NCBI GenBank assembly: GCA_900549545.1 | Contig: URPA01000041.1 | Location: 1 to 17,744 of the forward strand | Length of the DNA: 17,744 nt | Reading direction: 5' to 3' | Origin: an uncultured Eubacteriales bacterium | GTDB taxonomy: Bacteria > Bacillota > Clostridia > Oscillospirales > Oscillospiraceae | In this document: positions 1-7,032 of the stretch, in pieces | Layout of the letters: every line of letters begins with the position of its first letter | How positions within the stretch are numbered: position 1 is the stretch's first letter | The notes under the pieces: model-generated | Databases searched by the model: none | Seen by the model: the letters and a program-made list of their open reading frames with translations, nothing else | What the model was told of the DNA's origin: nothing | Translations under genes and position numbers: made by a program

Positions 1-20
1 GTGTACAATAACCCGCCGCA

Positions 21-80
21 GAAAAGACCGTATTTACGGGCTTTTCGGGCGAAGCTGCGTTTTGAATTAGTTCAAAACGC
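21..80. repeat. Two tandem stem-loops near the left edge
   Basis: Two adjacent inverted repeats are readable. The first pairs GAAAAG-CCGT (21-31) with ACGG-CTTTTC (36-46), with one mismatch. The second is a perfect 10-bp stem, GCGTTTTGAA (57-66) with TTCAAAACGC (71-80), around a TTAG loop. No reading frame is apparent. They form the left part of a chain of hairpins that ends in the terminator at 133-172, so they are probably 3'-UTR or intergenic repeat structure of a gene to the left of the window. Function is not known. Confidence 0.5.
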
Positions 81-93
81 TCGGCGGTTGAAG

Positions 94-128
94 CTGTCAA
101 AAAAGTCCTTGTAGGACTTTTTTGACAG
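94..128. repeat. Perfect 15-bp stem-loop of the TGTCnAAAAAGTCC type
   Basis: CTGTCAAAAAAGTCC (94-108) pairs perfectly with GGACTTTTTTGACAG (114-128) around TTGTA. The same core, TGTC-N-AAAAAGTCC with its complement, recurs as the terminal hairpin of the repeat at 1664-1698. This points to a small dispersed hairpin family and not simply a terminator, since no T-tract follows the stem. Confidence 0.6.
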
Positions 129-132
129 GCTG

Positions 133-172
133 AAAGACAGCAGACACAGTTTTGTGCCTGCTGTCTTTTTTT
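133..172 (+). terminator. Rho-independent terminator of an upstream + strand gene
   Basis: AAAGACAGCAG (133-143) pairs with CTGCTGTCTTT (158-168). An inner CACA/TGTG stem is also present, and a T-run extends to 172. It closes transcription of whatever lies left of the window. Between here and the promoter at 315 no gene or other feature is visible. Confidence 0.85.
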
Positions 173-314
173 GACTCCAGACGGCCGCCTGTGCCCTCAG
201 CTGACACCTGCTGCGCGAAACACAGCGCGGCGGGATTGACTGAAAAATAACAAAAAAGCGAGGTTTTATCGGGCTTTCAGGGCAGATTACAAACTTTTTT
301 GTACAATGTCATTG

Positions 315-343
315 TTGACAGGGGAGGGGCGCGACGGTATAAT
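315..343 (+). promoter_or_regulatory. Consensus housekeeping promoter for the PTS EIIC gene
   Basis: TTGACA (315-320) and TATAAT (338-343) are both perfect consensus hexamers at the optimal 17-nt spacing. Transcription should start near 350, giving a 5' leader of about 50 nt that ends in AGGAGG (389-394), 5 nt before the ATG at 400. No operator palindrome or catabolite site was recognised next to it, so expression may be constitutive. Confidence 0.85.
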
Positions 344-399
344 ACAAGTTAAAACACCCGGCAAAAATTCAACCGAAAACGGCAAAACAGGAGGCTGCT

Positions 400-1506
400 A
401 TGAAGGGATTTTCCGCGTTTCTTGAGAGGAAGAACATCAAATTTTCCGCAAAACGCTATTTCGTGGACGCTATGGGCGCGATGGCGCAGGGCCTTTTCTG
501 CTCCCTCCTTGTGGGGACGATTCTGAACACGCTCGGTACACAGTTCAACATCGGCTTTCTCAAGGCCATAATCGTCACCATCGGCAGCGGCGAAGGGGCG
601 GTGCAGTACACCATCGGCGGCCTGTGTCAGGCCATGGTCGGCCCCGCGATGGCCGTCGCCATTGGTTACGCGCTCCAGTGCCCGGCGATGGTGCTGTTTT
701 CACTCGTGCCGGTGGGCTTTGCGACCAACGCCATGGGCGGCGCGGGCGGCCCGCTCGCGGTGTTCTTTGTGGCGATAATCGCCTCGGAGTTTGGCAAGGC
801 CGTGAGCAAGGAGACTAAGGTTGACATTCTGGTGACCCCGATAGTCACCATTCTCATAGGCATCGGCGCGGCCGCGCTGATTGCCGCGCCTGTCGGCAAG
901 GCGGCCTCCGCCTTCGGCAAGATGGTCATGTGGGCGACGGAGCTTCGGCCCTTCTTCATGGGCATCATCGTGTCGGTGGTGGTCGGCGTTGTGCTGACGC
1001 TGCCCATCTCCAGCGCTGCTATCTGCGCGGCTCTGGGGCTGACGGGGCTTGCCGGCGGCGCCGCCGTGGCGGGCTGCTGCGCGCAGATGGTGGGCTTTGC
1101 CGTTATGAGCTTCCGCGAGAACCGCTGGGGCGGCCTGGTCGCTCAGGGCATCGGCACCAGCATGCTCCAGATGGGCAATATCGTGAAAAACCCCCGCATA
1201 TGGATACCGCCCACGCTGGCGGCGGCTGTCACCGGCCCCATCGCCACCTGCATCTTCCACATGGAGATGAACGGCGCGGCTATATCCTCCGGTATGGGCA
1301 CCTGCGGCCTTGTGGGGCAGATCGGTGTGTACTCCGGGTGGATTGCTGACATTGCCGCCGGGGCAAAGGCTGCCATCACCGGCTTTGACTGGCTTGGGCT
1401 CATCCTCATCTCCTTCGTGCTCCCCGCGGTGCTGACCTGGCTCTTCGCCATCCCGCTTCGCAAGTGGGGCTGGATAAAGGAGAACGATTTGAAGCTTGAT
1501 TTATAA
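400..1506 (+). CDS. PTS transporter subunit IIC (EIIC_2 family), orphan
   Basis: The 368-residue product is a polytopic membrane protein, hydrophobic almost throughout and rich in Gly and Ala. It resembles the PTS_EIIC_2 family of sugar-transport channel subunits. Recognisable parts are the conserved N-terminal KRYFVDAMGAMAQGLF stretch, the central FRENRWGGL(V/I)AQGIGTSMLQ segment and the NPRIWIPPTLA motif. The C-terminus is short and basic (PLRKWGWIKENDL). No IIA, IIB or HPr gene lies nearby, so phosphoryl transfer would have to use components from elsewhere, or the protein may work as a non-phosphorylating carrier. The substrate cannot be told. AGGAGG sits 5 nt before the ATG and a consensus promoter lies upstream. 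It is probably monocistronic, because a hairpin-rich repeat follows at once. Confidence 0.85.
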   Translation: MKGFSAFLERKNIKFSAKRYFVDAMGAMAQGLFCSLLVGTILNTLGTQFNIGFLKAIIVTIGSGEGAVQYTIGGLCQAMVGPAMAVAIGYALQCPAMVLFSLVPVGFATNAMGGAGGPLAVFFVAIIASEFGKAVSKETKVDILVTPIVTILIGIGAAALIAAPVGKAASAFGKMVMWATELRPFFMGIIVSVVVGVVLTLPISSAAICAALGLTGLAGGAAVAGCCAQMVGFAVMSFRENRWGGLVAQGIGTSMLQMGNIVKNPRIWIPPTLAAAVTGPIATCIFHMEMNGAAISSGMGTCGLVGQIGVYSGWIADIAAGAKAAITGFDWLGLILISFVLPAVLTWLFAIPLRKWGWIKENDLKLDL

Positions 1507-1507
1507 A

Positions 1508-1698
1508 AAAGCCTCGCAGAGTTCGCCGCCCGCAGGCGGCGAATAAAGTTAAAAACCGTTTTTCCCGGTGGCACGTACATCGGGAAAAACACTTTGCACG
1601 GAGAGAGTGTATTTTTGCCCGCCATTGGCGGGCAAAAATACGCGGTTCGTAGTGGAACCAAATTTGTCGAAAAAGTCCCATTGGGACATTTTCGACAA
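1508..1698 (+). repeat. Multi-hairpin intergenic repeat, copy 1
   Basis: The repeat runs from GCCTCGCAGAGTTCGCCGC (1511) to a terminal hairpin ending at 1698. Its stems are: H1, TTCGCCGC (1522-1529)/GCGGCGAA (1536-1543); H2, TTTTTCCCG (1559-1567)/CGGGAAAAA (1581-1589); H3, a perfect 15-bp stem (1609-1623/1627-1641); H4, TTGTCGAAAA-GTCCC (1664-1679)/GGGAC-TTTTCGACAA (1683-1698) with one mismatch. About 90% of the first 145 bp matches an inverted copy at 4005-4187. H4 abuts the Shine-Dalgarno of the MATE gene. No ORF is convincing inside it. Confidence 0.8.
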
Positions 1699-1709
1699 GA
1701 AAGGATTTT

Positions 1710-3068
1710 ATGGCGCGTACTCAAACGAGAATGACAGAGGGCTCCATTCCGGGGCTGATGCTGCGCTTCGCGGCGCCTCTGTTCTTTGGAAACCTTTTTC
1801 AACAACTGTATAACACGGCGGACGCGCTTATTGTCGGCCGCTATCTGGGGGACAGCGCCCTCGCCGCGGTCAGCTCCACGGGCTCGCTCATCTTTTTGCT
1901 GATAAGCCTTTTTGAGGGCATTGCGGCCGGCGCGGGCGTCATCATCTCGCGCTATTATGGCGCGCGGGACAATGAGAAGCTCCATTCGGCGGTGCATACA
2001 AGCGTCGCCTTCGCGCTTGCAACGGGGATTATTCTCACTGTCCTGGGGACGCTGCTCACCCCGTGGATCCTCAGGCTTATGGGAACGCCGGAGGATGTCA
2101 TGCCCTTGGCGGTGACGTATACGCGCATTTTCTTTGCCGGCAGCCTTACGCTCGTCATGTATAACTCCCTGCGCGGCGTTATGCAGGCCGTGGGCGACGG
2201 GAAGGACCCGCTTATTTTCCTCGCGATATCGTCGATAACAAACGTCATTCTGGACATTGTGTTCATCCGCTTTTTCCACACGGGGGTGGGCGGCGCCGCG
2301 CTGGCGACGGTTATTTCCCAGCTGATAAGCGCCGTGCTTTGCTTCAGAAAGCTGCTGCTGACGCAGGAGGAGTATCGCGTCAGTATACGGGATATCCGTT
2401 TCGAGAAGGGCATGCTGCGCCTGATTATAAGCTACGGCCTGCCCTCGGGGCTGCAAAACTCCGTTATCGGCTTTGCAAACGTCGTGGTGCAGTCAAACAT
2501 CAACGCCTTTGGCACCATGGCCATGAGCGGCCTTGGCGCATACAGCAAGATAGAGGGATTTGCCTTCCTGCCCATTACGAGCTTTAACATCGCCCTGACC
2601 ACCTTCGTGGGGCAGAACCTCGGGGCGGGGGAGTACGCCCGGACAAAGCGCGGCGCGCGCTTTGGCATCATCTGCGCCGTGTGCATGGCGGAGCTTATCG
2701 GTGTGCTGTTCTATCTGGCCGCGCCGGTGCTTATAGGGCTCTTCACCGAGGAGCCGGAGGCCATCGCCTTCGGAGTGGAAAAGGTGCATATCTGCGCGCT
2801 GTTTTTCTGCCTGCTCGCGGCGAGCCACAGCTATTCTGCGGTTCTGCGCGGCGCTGGCAAGGCGGTTGTGCCGATGATCGCCATGCTTGCGTTCTGGTGC
2901 GTGATACGTGTGGCGTTCCTGCAATTTGCGGTGCCCATTTTCAAGACCATCGCCGTTGTCAACTGGGTATACCCGCTGACATGGTTTTTGAGCACAGTGT
3001 TTTTGACGATATATTACTTCAAGGCAGACTGGATACATACGTTTGAAAAGGAAGCAGCAAAAAGCTGA
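1710..3068 (+). CDS. MATE family multidrug/toxic-compound exporter
   Basis: This 452-residue integral membrane protein has the usual length and pattern of twelve hydrophobic segments of the MATE/MatE fold, an Na+ or H+ antiporter of cationic compounds. Typical motifs are present: PLFFGNLFQQLYNTADALIV near residues 24-43, GRYLGDSALAAVSS after it, and SLRGVMQAVGDGKDP near 152-166. A second-half counterpart is GLPSGLQNSVIGFANVVVQ near 247-265, with FVGQNLGAGEYARTKRG near 299-315. The start is set by AAGGA (1701-1705), 4 nt before the ATG. Its downstream neighbour begins 15 nt after its stop, so the two form an operon. The substrate is unknown. The repeat hairpin directly upstream of the ribosome site could affect translation or mRNA stability. 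Confidence 0.93.
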   Translation: MARTQTRMTEGSIPGLMLRFAAPLFFGNLFQQLYNTADALIVGRYLGDSALAAVSSTGSLIFLLISLFEGIAAGAGVIISRYYGARDNEKLHSAVHTSVAFALATGIILTVLGTLLTPWILRLMGTPEDVMPLAVTYTRIFFAGSLTLVMYNSLRGVMQAVGDGKDPLIFLAISSITNVILDIVFIRFFHTGVGGAALATVISQLISAVLCFRKLLLTQEEYRVSIRDIRFEKGMLRLIISYGLPSGLQNSVIGFANVVVQSNINAFGTMAMSGLGAYSKIEGFAFLPITSFNIALTTFVGQNLGAGEYARTKRGARFGIICAVCMAELIGVLFYLAAPVLIGLFTEEPEAIAFGVEKVHICALFFCLLAASHSYSAVLRGAGKAVVPMIAMLAFWCVIRVAFLQFAVPIFKTIAVVNWVYPLTWFLSTVFLTIYYFKADWIHTFEKEAAKS

Positions 3069-3083
3069 GAATGGAGGCTGTCC

Positions 3084-4001
3084 ATGGCAATAGTGGTTGT
3101 AGGCAATGTTTTTGTTGATGTAAAGGGCTATCCTGACGGGATGTACATCCCCGCCGGGCGCAACTCCGGCCGGGTGGAGATATACCACGGCGGAGTCGGG
3201 CGCAACGTGACGGAGGACATCGCCAATGTGGAGCTGCGCCCCCGCTTTGTGAGCATGGTGGATAACAACGCTCAGGGGCAGGAGGTGCTGGACAAGCTCA
3301 AAAAGCACAAGGTGGACACCCGGTATATCGCCTCCGTGCCGGATGGAATGGGCATGTGGCTCGCGGTGTTTGACAACACCGGGGACATTGTGGCCGCTAT
3401 CTCCAAGCGCCCGAATATGGACGCGATGGCGGCGCTGCTCGACGAGAAGGGCGACGAGATTTTTGCCGACGCGGACAGCATTGTCATCGAGATAGACGTG
3501 GACAAGGAAGTTGTCAAGCGCGTGTTCAAATACGCCGAGAAGTACCACAAGCGTGTCTACGCGGTGGTTGCCAACATGAGTATTGCCACCCAGCGCAGGG
3601 ACTTTTTGCAGTCGATCGACTGCTTCGTCTGCAACGCGCAGGAGGCGGGCATTCTCTTTGTCAGCGACATGGAGCATCTCGAGCCCCAGGAGCTTATGGA
3701 CACGCTCTCCGAGAAGGTCATCAGCGCCAAGATCCCCGCTATGGTCGTCACCATGGGCGGCCGCGGCGCGGTATATGCCGATATGAAGGGCGGCAAGGGC
3801 TTCTGCCCGGCGAGGTCGGTTGACGTGGTGGATACCACCGGCGCAGGGGACGCCTTTTGCGCGGGCGTCGCCATCGGGCTTACATATGGAAAGAGCATGC
3901 AGCAGGCGGTGGAGATAGGTACGCGCCTCGCGGCATCCGTCATTGTGCTCAATGAAAACGTCTGCCCCCGTTTCCTGCCGGCAGAGCTTGGAATCGAATA
4001 A
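3084..4001 (+). CDS. PfkB/ribokinase family carbohydrate (nucleoside) kinase, PsuK-like
   Basis: The 305-residue product phosphorylates a sugar or nucleoside with ATP in the cytoplasm. The N-terminal glycine motif HGGVGRNVTEDIANV (about residues 35-49) is the PfkB substrate-side signature. DTTGAGDAF starts at residue 250 and carries the anion hole GAG and the catalytic base, Asp256. The GGVGRN form and the opening VVGNVFVDVKGYP resemble pseudouridine kinases (PsuK) more than ribokinase or 1-phosphofructokinase, but the substrate is inferred only. No pseudouridine glycosidase gene is adjacent, which weakens a PsuK call. GGAGG (3073-3077) is 6 nt before the ATG. It is co-transcribed with the MATE gene and followed by the hairpin repeat. 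Confidence 0.88.
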   Translation: MAIVVVGNVFVDVKGYPDGMYIPAGRNSGRVEIYHGGVGRNVTEDIANVELRPRFVSMVDNNAQGQEVLDKLKKHKVDTRYIASVPDGMGMWLAVFDNTGDIVAAISKRPNMDAMAALLDEKGDEIFADADSIVIEIDVDKEVVKRVFKYAEKYHKRVYAVVANMSIATQRRDFLQSIDCFVCNAQEAGILFVSDMEHLEPQELMDTLSEKVISAKIPAMVVTMGGRGAVYADMKGGKGFCPARSVDVVDTTGAGDAFCAGVAIGLTYGKSMQQAVEIGTRLAASVIVLNENVCPRFLPAELGIE

Positions 4002-4004
4002 ACT

Positions 4005-4187
4005 GCTTTAAAAGCCGAAGGCTTCTAAAGCAAAAGGGATTTCACTCCGAACCGCGCTTTTTTGCCCGCCACAGGCGGGCAAAAAAGCACTCTCTCCGTG
4101 CAAAGTGTTTTTCCCGAGGTACGCGCCCCCGGGAAAAACGGATTTTAACTTTATTCGCCGCTTCCGAGCGGCGAACTCTGCGAGGCG
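4005..4187 (-). repeat. Multi-hairpin intergenic repeat, copy 2 (inverted)
   Basis: Read on the minus strand, this copy follows the same order as copy 1: GCCTCGCAGAGTTCGCCGC, H1 (4154-4161/4168-4175), H2 (4108-4116/4130-4138), H3 (perfect 15 bp, 4056-4070/4074-4088), then GCGGTTCG-nAGTG and a terminal hairpin. Here that hairpin is GCTTTAAAAGCC (4005-4016)/GGCTTCTAAAGC (4020-4031) with one mismatch, replacing the TGTC-type hairpin of copy 1. The terminal stem lies just after the kinase stop and may act as its 3' end. Confidence 0.8.
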
Positions 4188-4205
4188 CTGCCTGTGCATG
4201 GAAAG

Positions 4206-4241
4206 CCCCCCGGACAACAATGTCCGGGGGATTTACATTTT
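4206..4241 (+). terminator. Strong stem-loop, probable terminator
   Basis: CCCCCGGACA (4207-4216) pairs perfectly with TGTCCGGGGG (4221-4230) around ACAA. An interrupted T-rich stretch (ATTTACATTTT) follows. It separates the kinase transcript from the lacI promoter. The T-tract is imperfect, so efficiency is uncertain. Confidence 0.6.
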
Positions 4242-4327
4242 ATGGAAAACGCTATTGTTAAAATTGACAAAAAATTTTTCTGAAATTGGGCAAAGCTCCA
4301 AAGTTTTTTCGGCGAAACAATGAAATG

Positions 4328-4356
4328 TTGACTTTGTGGCAAAGACTTGTTACTAT
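4328..4356 (+). promoter_or_regulatory. Probable lacI promoter
   Basis: TTGACT (4328-4333) and TACTAT (4351-4356) lie 17 nt apart. The predicted start is near 4363, about 10 nt before the operator palindrome at 4374-4395. This places the operator in the initially transcribed region. Confidence 0.65.
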
Positions 4357-4373
4357 TAAACTGTAAGTCTTCG

Positions 4374-4395
4374 GTATCGTTGCCGGTAACGATAC
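4374..4395. promoter_or_regulatory. LacI-family operator palindrome
   Basis: GTATCGTT (4374-4381) and AACGATAC (4388-4395) are perfect inverted half-sites around GCCGGT, giving an even-length palindrome with a central CG. A central CG and TTnCCGGnAA core are typical of LacI-family sites. Its place between the promoter and the lacI start suggests autoregulation by blocking initiation or elongation. No second copy was found before the binding-protein gene or malQ. Confidence 0.75.
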
Positions 4396-4463
4396 AGGGA
4401 AAGTTTTCAGCGGTTTTTTGAGAATAATTTTGATGAGTTATTGAACGGGAGTTTTGCCGAAAA

Positions 4464-5477
4464 GTGACGATAAAGGATATTGCGAGGCTGTGCGGCGTGA
4501 GCGTGAGCACGGTGTCCCGGGTCCTCAATAACCGCCCCGATGTGAGCGAGAGCGTGCGGTGCAAGGTGCTCGCGGCGGTTGAGGCCGAGGGCTACATACC
4601 AAATAACGGCGCGAGGACGCTTGTCAGCAGCCGCTCGGATGCTATCGGCGTTGTGGTGCGCGGCACGGGGAATCTATTTTTCGCGGAGATTCTCAAGACC
4701 GTCGCCCGCGAGATTGACCGCCGGGGCTACACCATGGTGCTGCACTTTATCGACTCGGACGCGGACGAGATAAAGGCCGGGGCGATTCTGGAGCGCGAAA
4801 AGAAGCTCCGGGGCCTGCTGTTCCTGGGCGGGCGCTTTGACTACACTCCCGCGGAGCTTGCGCTTATAGGCGTGCCCTATGTGTGCTGCTCGTACACCAA
4901 TTATTTCGGAACTCTGCGCGAGGAGGACTATTCCTCCGTCTCGATTGATGATATGCTCACCGCCTACCGCGCGGTGGAAAAGCTCATAAGCCTCGGCCAT
5001 AGGCACGTCGCGGTGCTCGTGCCGGAGGCCTGCGACCGGTCGATAAGCGAGCTTCGGTATAACGGCTACCGCGCCGCGCTGCGCGACCATGAGATTGAGT
5101 TTGACCCGCGGCTGATGGCAGAGACCGGCGGCTGCTATGAAATGCCCGAGACCTATGACGGCATGGAGCGGATAATAAAGACCGGCGCGGACTTCACTGC
5201 TGTCTTCACCTTTTCCGACACCTGCGCCCTTGCCGCGATGAAGGCGCTGGAGGATAACGGGCTTAAGGTTCCGGAGGACGTGTCCGTCATCGGGATTGAC
5301 GGCTTGCAGATTTCAAATTACCTCAGCCCGGTTCTGACAACCATGGTGCAGCCCGCGGAGGAGATGGGCCGCGAGAGCGTGCGTGTGCTGCTGGATATGC
5401 TTGAAAACAACGCCCCCGCCTGCCACATCACGCTTGAGACAAAGCTGCGTGAGGGCAGCTCTGTCCGCAAAATCTGA
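4464..5477 (+). CDS. LacI-family transcriptional regulator of the sugar-uptake operon
   Basis: The 337-residue repressor has an N-terminal LacI helix-turn-helix and hinge: TIKDIARLCGVSVSTVSRVL at residues 2-21, then NNRPDVSESVRCKVLAAVEA. A periplasmic-binding-protein-like effector domain follows (from about IGVVVRG, residue 61) and includes the late DVSVIGIDGLQISNYLSP-TTMVQP motif typical of sugar-responsive members. It starts with GTG; no in-frame ATG is possible upstream, and GGGAG (4447-4451) is 12 nt away, a rather long spacing that suggests weak translation. The gene sits 73 nt before the binding-protein gene in the same direction and behind its own putative operator. It therefore probably controls both itself and the downstream transporter. 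The inducer is likely a malto-oligosaccharide or related sugar, by context only. Confidence 0.92.
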   Translation: MTIKDIARLCGVSVSTVSRVLNNRPDVSESVRCKVLAAVEAEGYIPNNGARTLVSSRSDAIGVVVRGTGNLFFAEILKTVAREIDRRGYTMVLHFIDSDADEIKAGAILEREKKLRGLLFLGGRFDYTPAELALIGVPYVCCSYTNYFGTLREEDYSSVSIDDMLTAYRAVEKLISLGHRHVAVLVPEACDRSISELRYNGYRAALRDHEIEFDPRLMAETGGCYEMPETYDGMERIIKTGADFTAVFTFSDTCALAAMKALEDNGLKVPEDVSVIGIDGLQISNYLSPVLTTMVQPAEEMGRESVRVLLDMLENNAPACHITLETKLREGSSVRKI

Positions 5478-5505
5478 TTTTCCGGCTCGTATAGAGCTTG
5501 AAAAT
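5477..5505 (+). other. Weak stem-loop between lacI and the binding-protein gene
   Basis: ATTTTC-GCTC (5477-5482, 5485-5488) pairs with GAGC-GAAAAT (5494-5497, 5500-5505), with a 2x2 internal loop. No T-tract follows, so it is unlikely to terminate transcription. It might be a processing or stabilising element at the 5' side of the highly expressed binding-protein message. No clear separate promoter was seen in this gap. Confidence 0.3.
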
Positions 5506-5550
5506 ACAACCTCGTCATTGAGGGAAAATTTTAATTAAGGAGATACCAAA

Positions 5551-6873
5551 ATGAAAAAGATCATTGCGCTTCTTCTCTGCCTGGTCATGGTTTTCGCACT
5601 TTGTGCCTGCGGAAACTCTGCCCCCGCTGAGTCCCAGGCTCCCGCCGAGGGCGACGCTCCCGCTGAGGACGCGACCCCCGCAGCAGCCGGTTCCGTCTAC
5701 TACCTGAACTTCAAGCCCGAGCAGAATGACCAGTGGCAGGATCTGGCCAAGCTCTACACTGAGCAGACCGGCGTTCCCGTGACTGTTGTCACCGCCGCTT
5801 CCGGCACCTATGAGGAGACCCTCATGGCCGAGATGGCCAAGAGCGAAGCTCCCACCCTGTTCCAGGTCAACGGCCCTGTGGGTCTTGCCAACTGGAAGGA
5901 CTACTGCTATGACCTGGCCGGCACCCCCGTTTACGGTGAGCTGACCAACGAAAGCTTCGCCCTCACCGAGGACGGCGCGGTCTACGGCATTGCCTACGTT
6001 ATCGAGACCTACGGCATCATCTGCAACACCGCTCTGCTTGAGCAGGCCGGCTACACTGTGGATGACATCAACTCCTTCGACACCCTGAAGTCCGTTGCCG
6101 AGGACATCACCGCCCGCAAGGACGAGCTGGGCTTCTCCGCCTTCACTTCCGCCGGTATGGATTCCTCCTCCGACTGGCGCTTCAAGACCCACCTGGCCAA
6201 CATGCCCATCTACGCCGAGTACCAGGCTGACGGCATCACCTCCACCCCCGCCATCAAGGGCACCTATCTGGATAACTACAAGGCTATCTGGGATCTGTAC
6301 ATCAACAACGCCACCTGCGCCCCCGCTGATCTTGCCGGTAAGACCGGTGACGATGCTGTGGCCGAGTTTGTCAACGGCGAGGCTGTCTTCTATCAGAACG
6401 GCACCTGGGCCTACAACGATGTGAAGGACCTCGGCGATGATAACCTCGCCATGCTCCCCATCTACATCGGCCTTGAGGACGAAGCCAACCAGGGCCTCTG
6501 CACCGGCTCCGAGAACTACTGGTGCGTCAATGGCGAGGCCAGTGATGAGGACATCCAGGCCACTCTGGACTTCCTGTACTGGGTCGTCACCTCTGAGGAG
6601 GGCACCTCCTCCCTGGCCAATGACATGGGCTTTGTCTGCCCCTTCAAGGCCGCCAAGGAAGCCAGCAACCTGTTTGTCAAGCAGGACACTGCCATGACCG
6701 CCGCTGGCAAGACCCCCGTTTCCTGGAACTTCACCACCATGCCCTCTGAGGAGTGGAAGAACGGTGTTGGCTCCGCGCTGACCGCTTATGCTGCCGGTAC
6801 CGGCGACTGGGACGGCGTTGTCTCCGCCTTTGTTGACGGCTGGGCTACCGAGTATTCTCTGGTTAACGGCTGA
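5551..6873 (+). CDS. Sugar ABC transporter substrate-binding lipoprotein (CUT1)
   Basis: This 440-residue extracellular solute-binding protein (family 1) captures sugar for the two downstream permeases. A lipoprotein signal peptide is clear: basic KK, a hydrophobic core at residues 4-19 and lipobox LCAC with Cys20 as the lipidated residue. A flexible Ala/Pro/Glu-rich linker follows to about residue 46. The mature domain keeps family features such as QNDQWQDLAKLYTEQTGVPV, and PTLFQVNG then NWKDY near the first hinge. A second-lobe ENYWCVN segment is also present. AAGGAG (5537-5542) is 8 nt upstream of the ATG. Codon use is far more biased (GCC, CTG, TTC, GAC) than in its neighbours, in keeping with high expression. 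The long antisense frame across it is a product of that bias. Confidence 0.93.
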   Translation: MKKIIALLLCLVMVFALCACGNSAPAESQAPAEGDAPAEDATPAAAGSVYYLNFKPEQNDQWQDLAKLYTEQTGVPVTVVTAASGTYEETLMAEMAKSEAPTLFQVNGPVGLANWKDYCYDLAGTPVYGELTNESFALTEDGAVYGIAYVIETYGIICNTALLEQAGYTVDDINSFDTLKSVAEDITARKDELGFSAFTSAGMDSSSDWRFKTHLANMPIYAEYQADGITSTPAIKGTYLDNYKAIWDLYINNATCAPADLAGKTGDDAVAEFVNGEAVFYQNGTWAYNDVKDLGDDNLAMLPIYIGLEDEANQGLCTGSENYWCVNGEASDEDIQATLDFLYWVVTSEEGTSSLANDMGFVCPFKAAKEASNLFVKQDTAMTAAGKTPVSWNFTTMPSEEWKNGVGSALTAYAAGTGDWDGVVSAFVDGWATEYSLVNG

Positions 6874-6904
6874 TCCTAAAAGCACAACAGCAAACCGAAC
6901 TCTG

Positions 6905-6939
6905 CCGGGGTGGGCGAATGACCGCCCACCCCGGTTTTT
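6905..6939 (+). terminator. Intergenic terminator after the binding-protein gene
   Basis: CCGGGGTGGGCG (6905-6916) pairs perfectly with CGCCCACCCCGG (6923-6934), followed by TTTTT and AATTTT. It lies 31 nt after the binding-protein stop and before the permeases. It should let only part of the transcripts continue, giving more binding protein than membrane subunits. Confidence 0.88.
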
Positions 6940-6957
6940 AATTTTGCACCGGAATAT

Positions 6958-7006
6958 TTCAGGGCTGACCTGTGGAGCCGCCATGGCCTTACAGGTGAAC
7001 CCTGAA
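6958..7006 (+). other. Second stem-loop upstream of the permease ribosome site
   Basis: TTCAGGG (6958-6964) pairs with CCCTGAA (7000-7006), and ACCTGT (6968-6973) with ACAGGT (6991-6996). An inner GCC/GGC pairing is also possible. No T-tract follows. Its position, 14 nt before AGGAGG (7021), suggests a 5'-end stabilising structure for readthrough or processed permease mRNA. That role is inferred. Confidence 0.5.
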
Positions 7007-7032
7007 GCAAGAAGAAAAATAGGAGGGAGAAA

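Noticed and set aside
2493..3677. 394-residue antisense frame across the MATE and kinase genes
   Set aside because: It spans two unrelated, well-supported + strand genes and their spacer; His/Val-rich shadow translation.
5515..6984. 489-residue antisense frame opposite the binding-protein gene
   Set aside because: It is exactly opposite a clear lipoprotein gene with extreme codon bias. The translation is low-complexity Gly/Val-rich with no motifs, so it is an artefact of biased codons.
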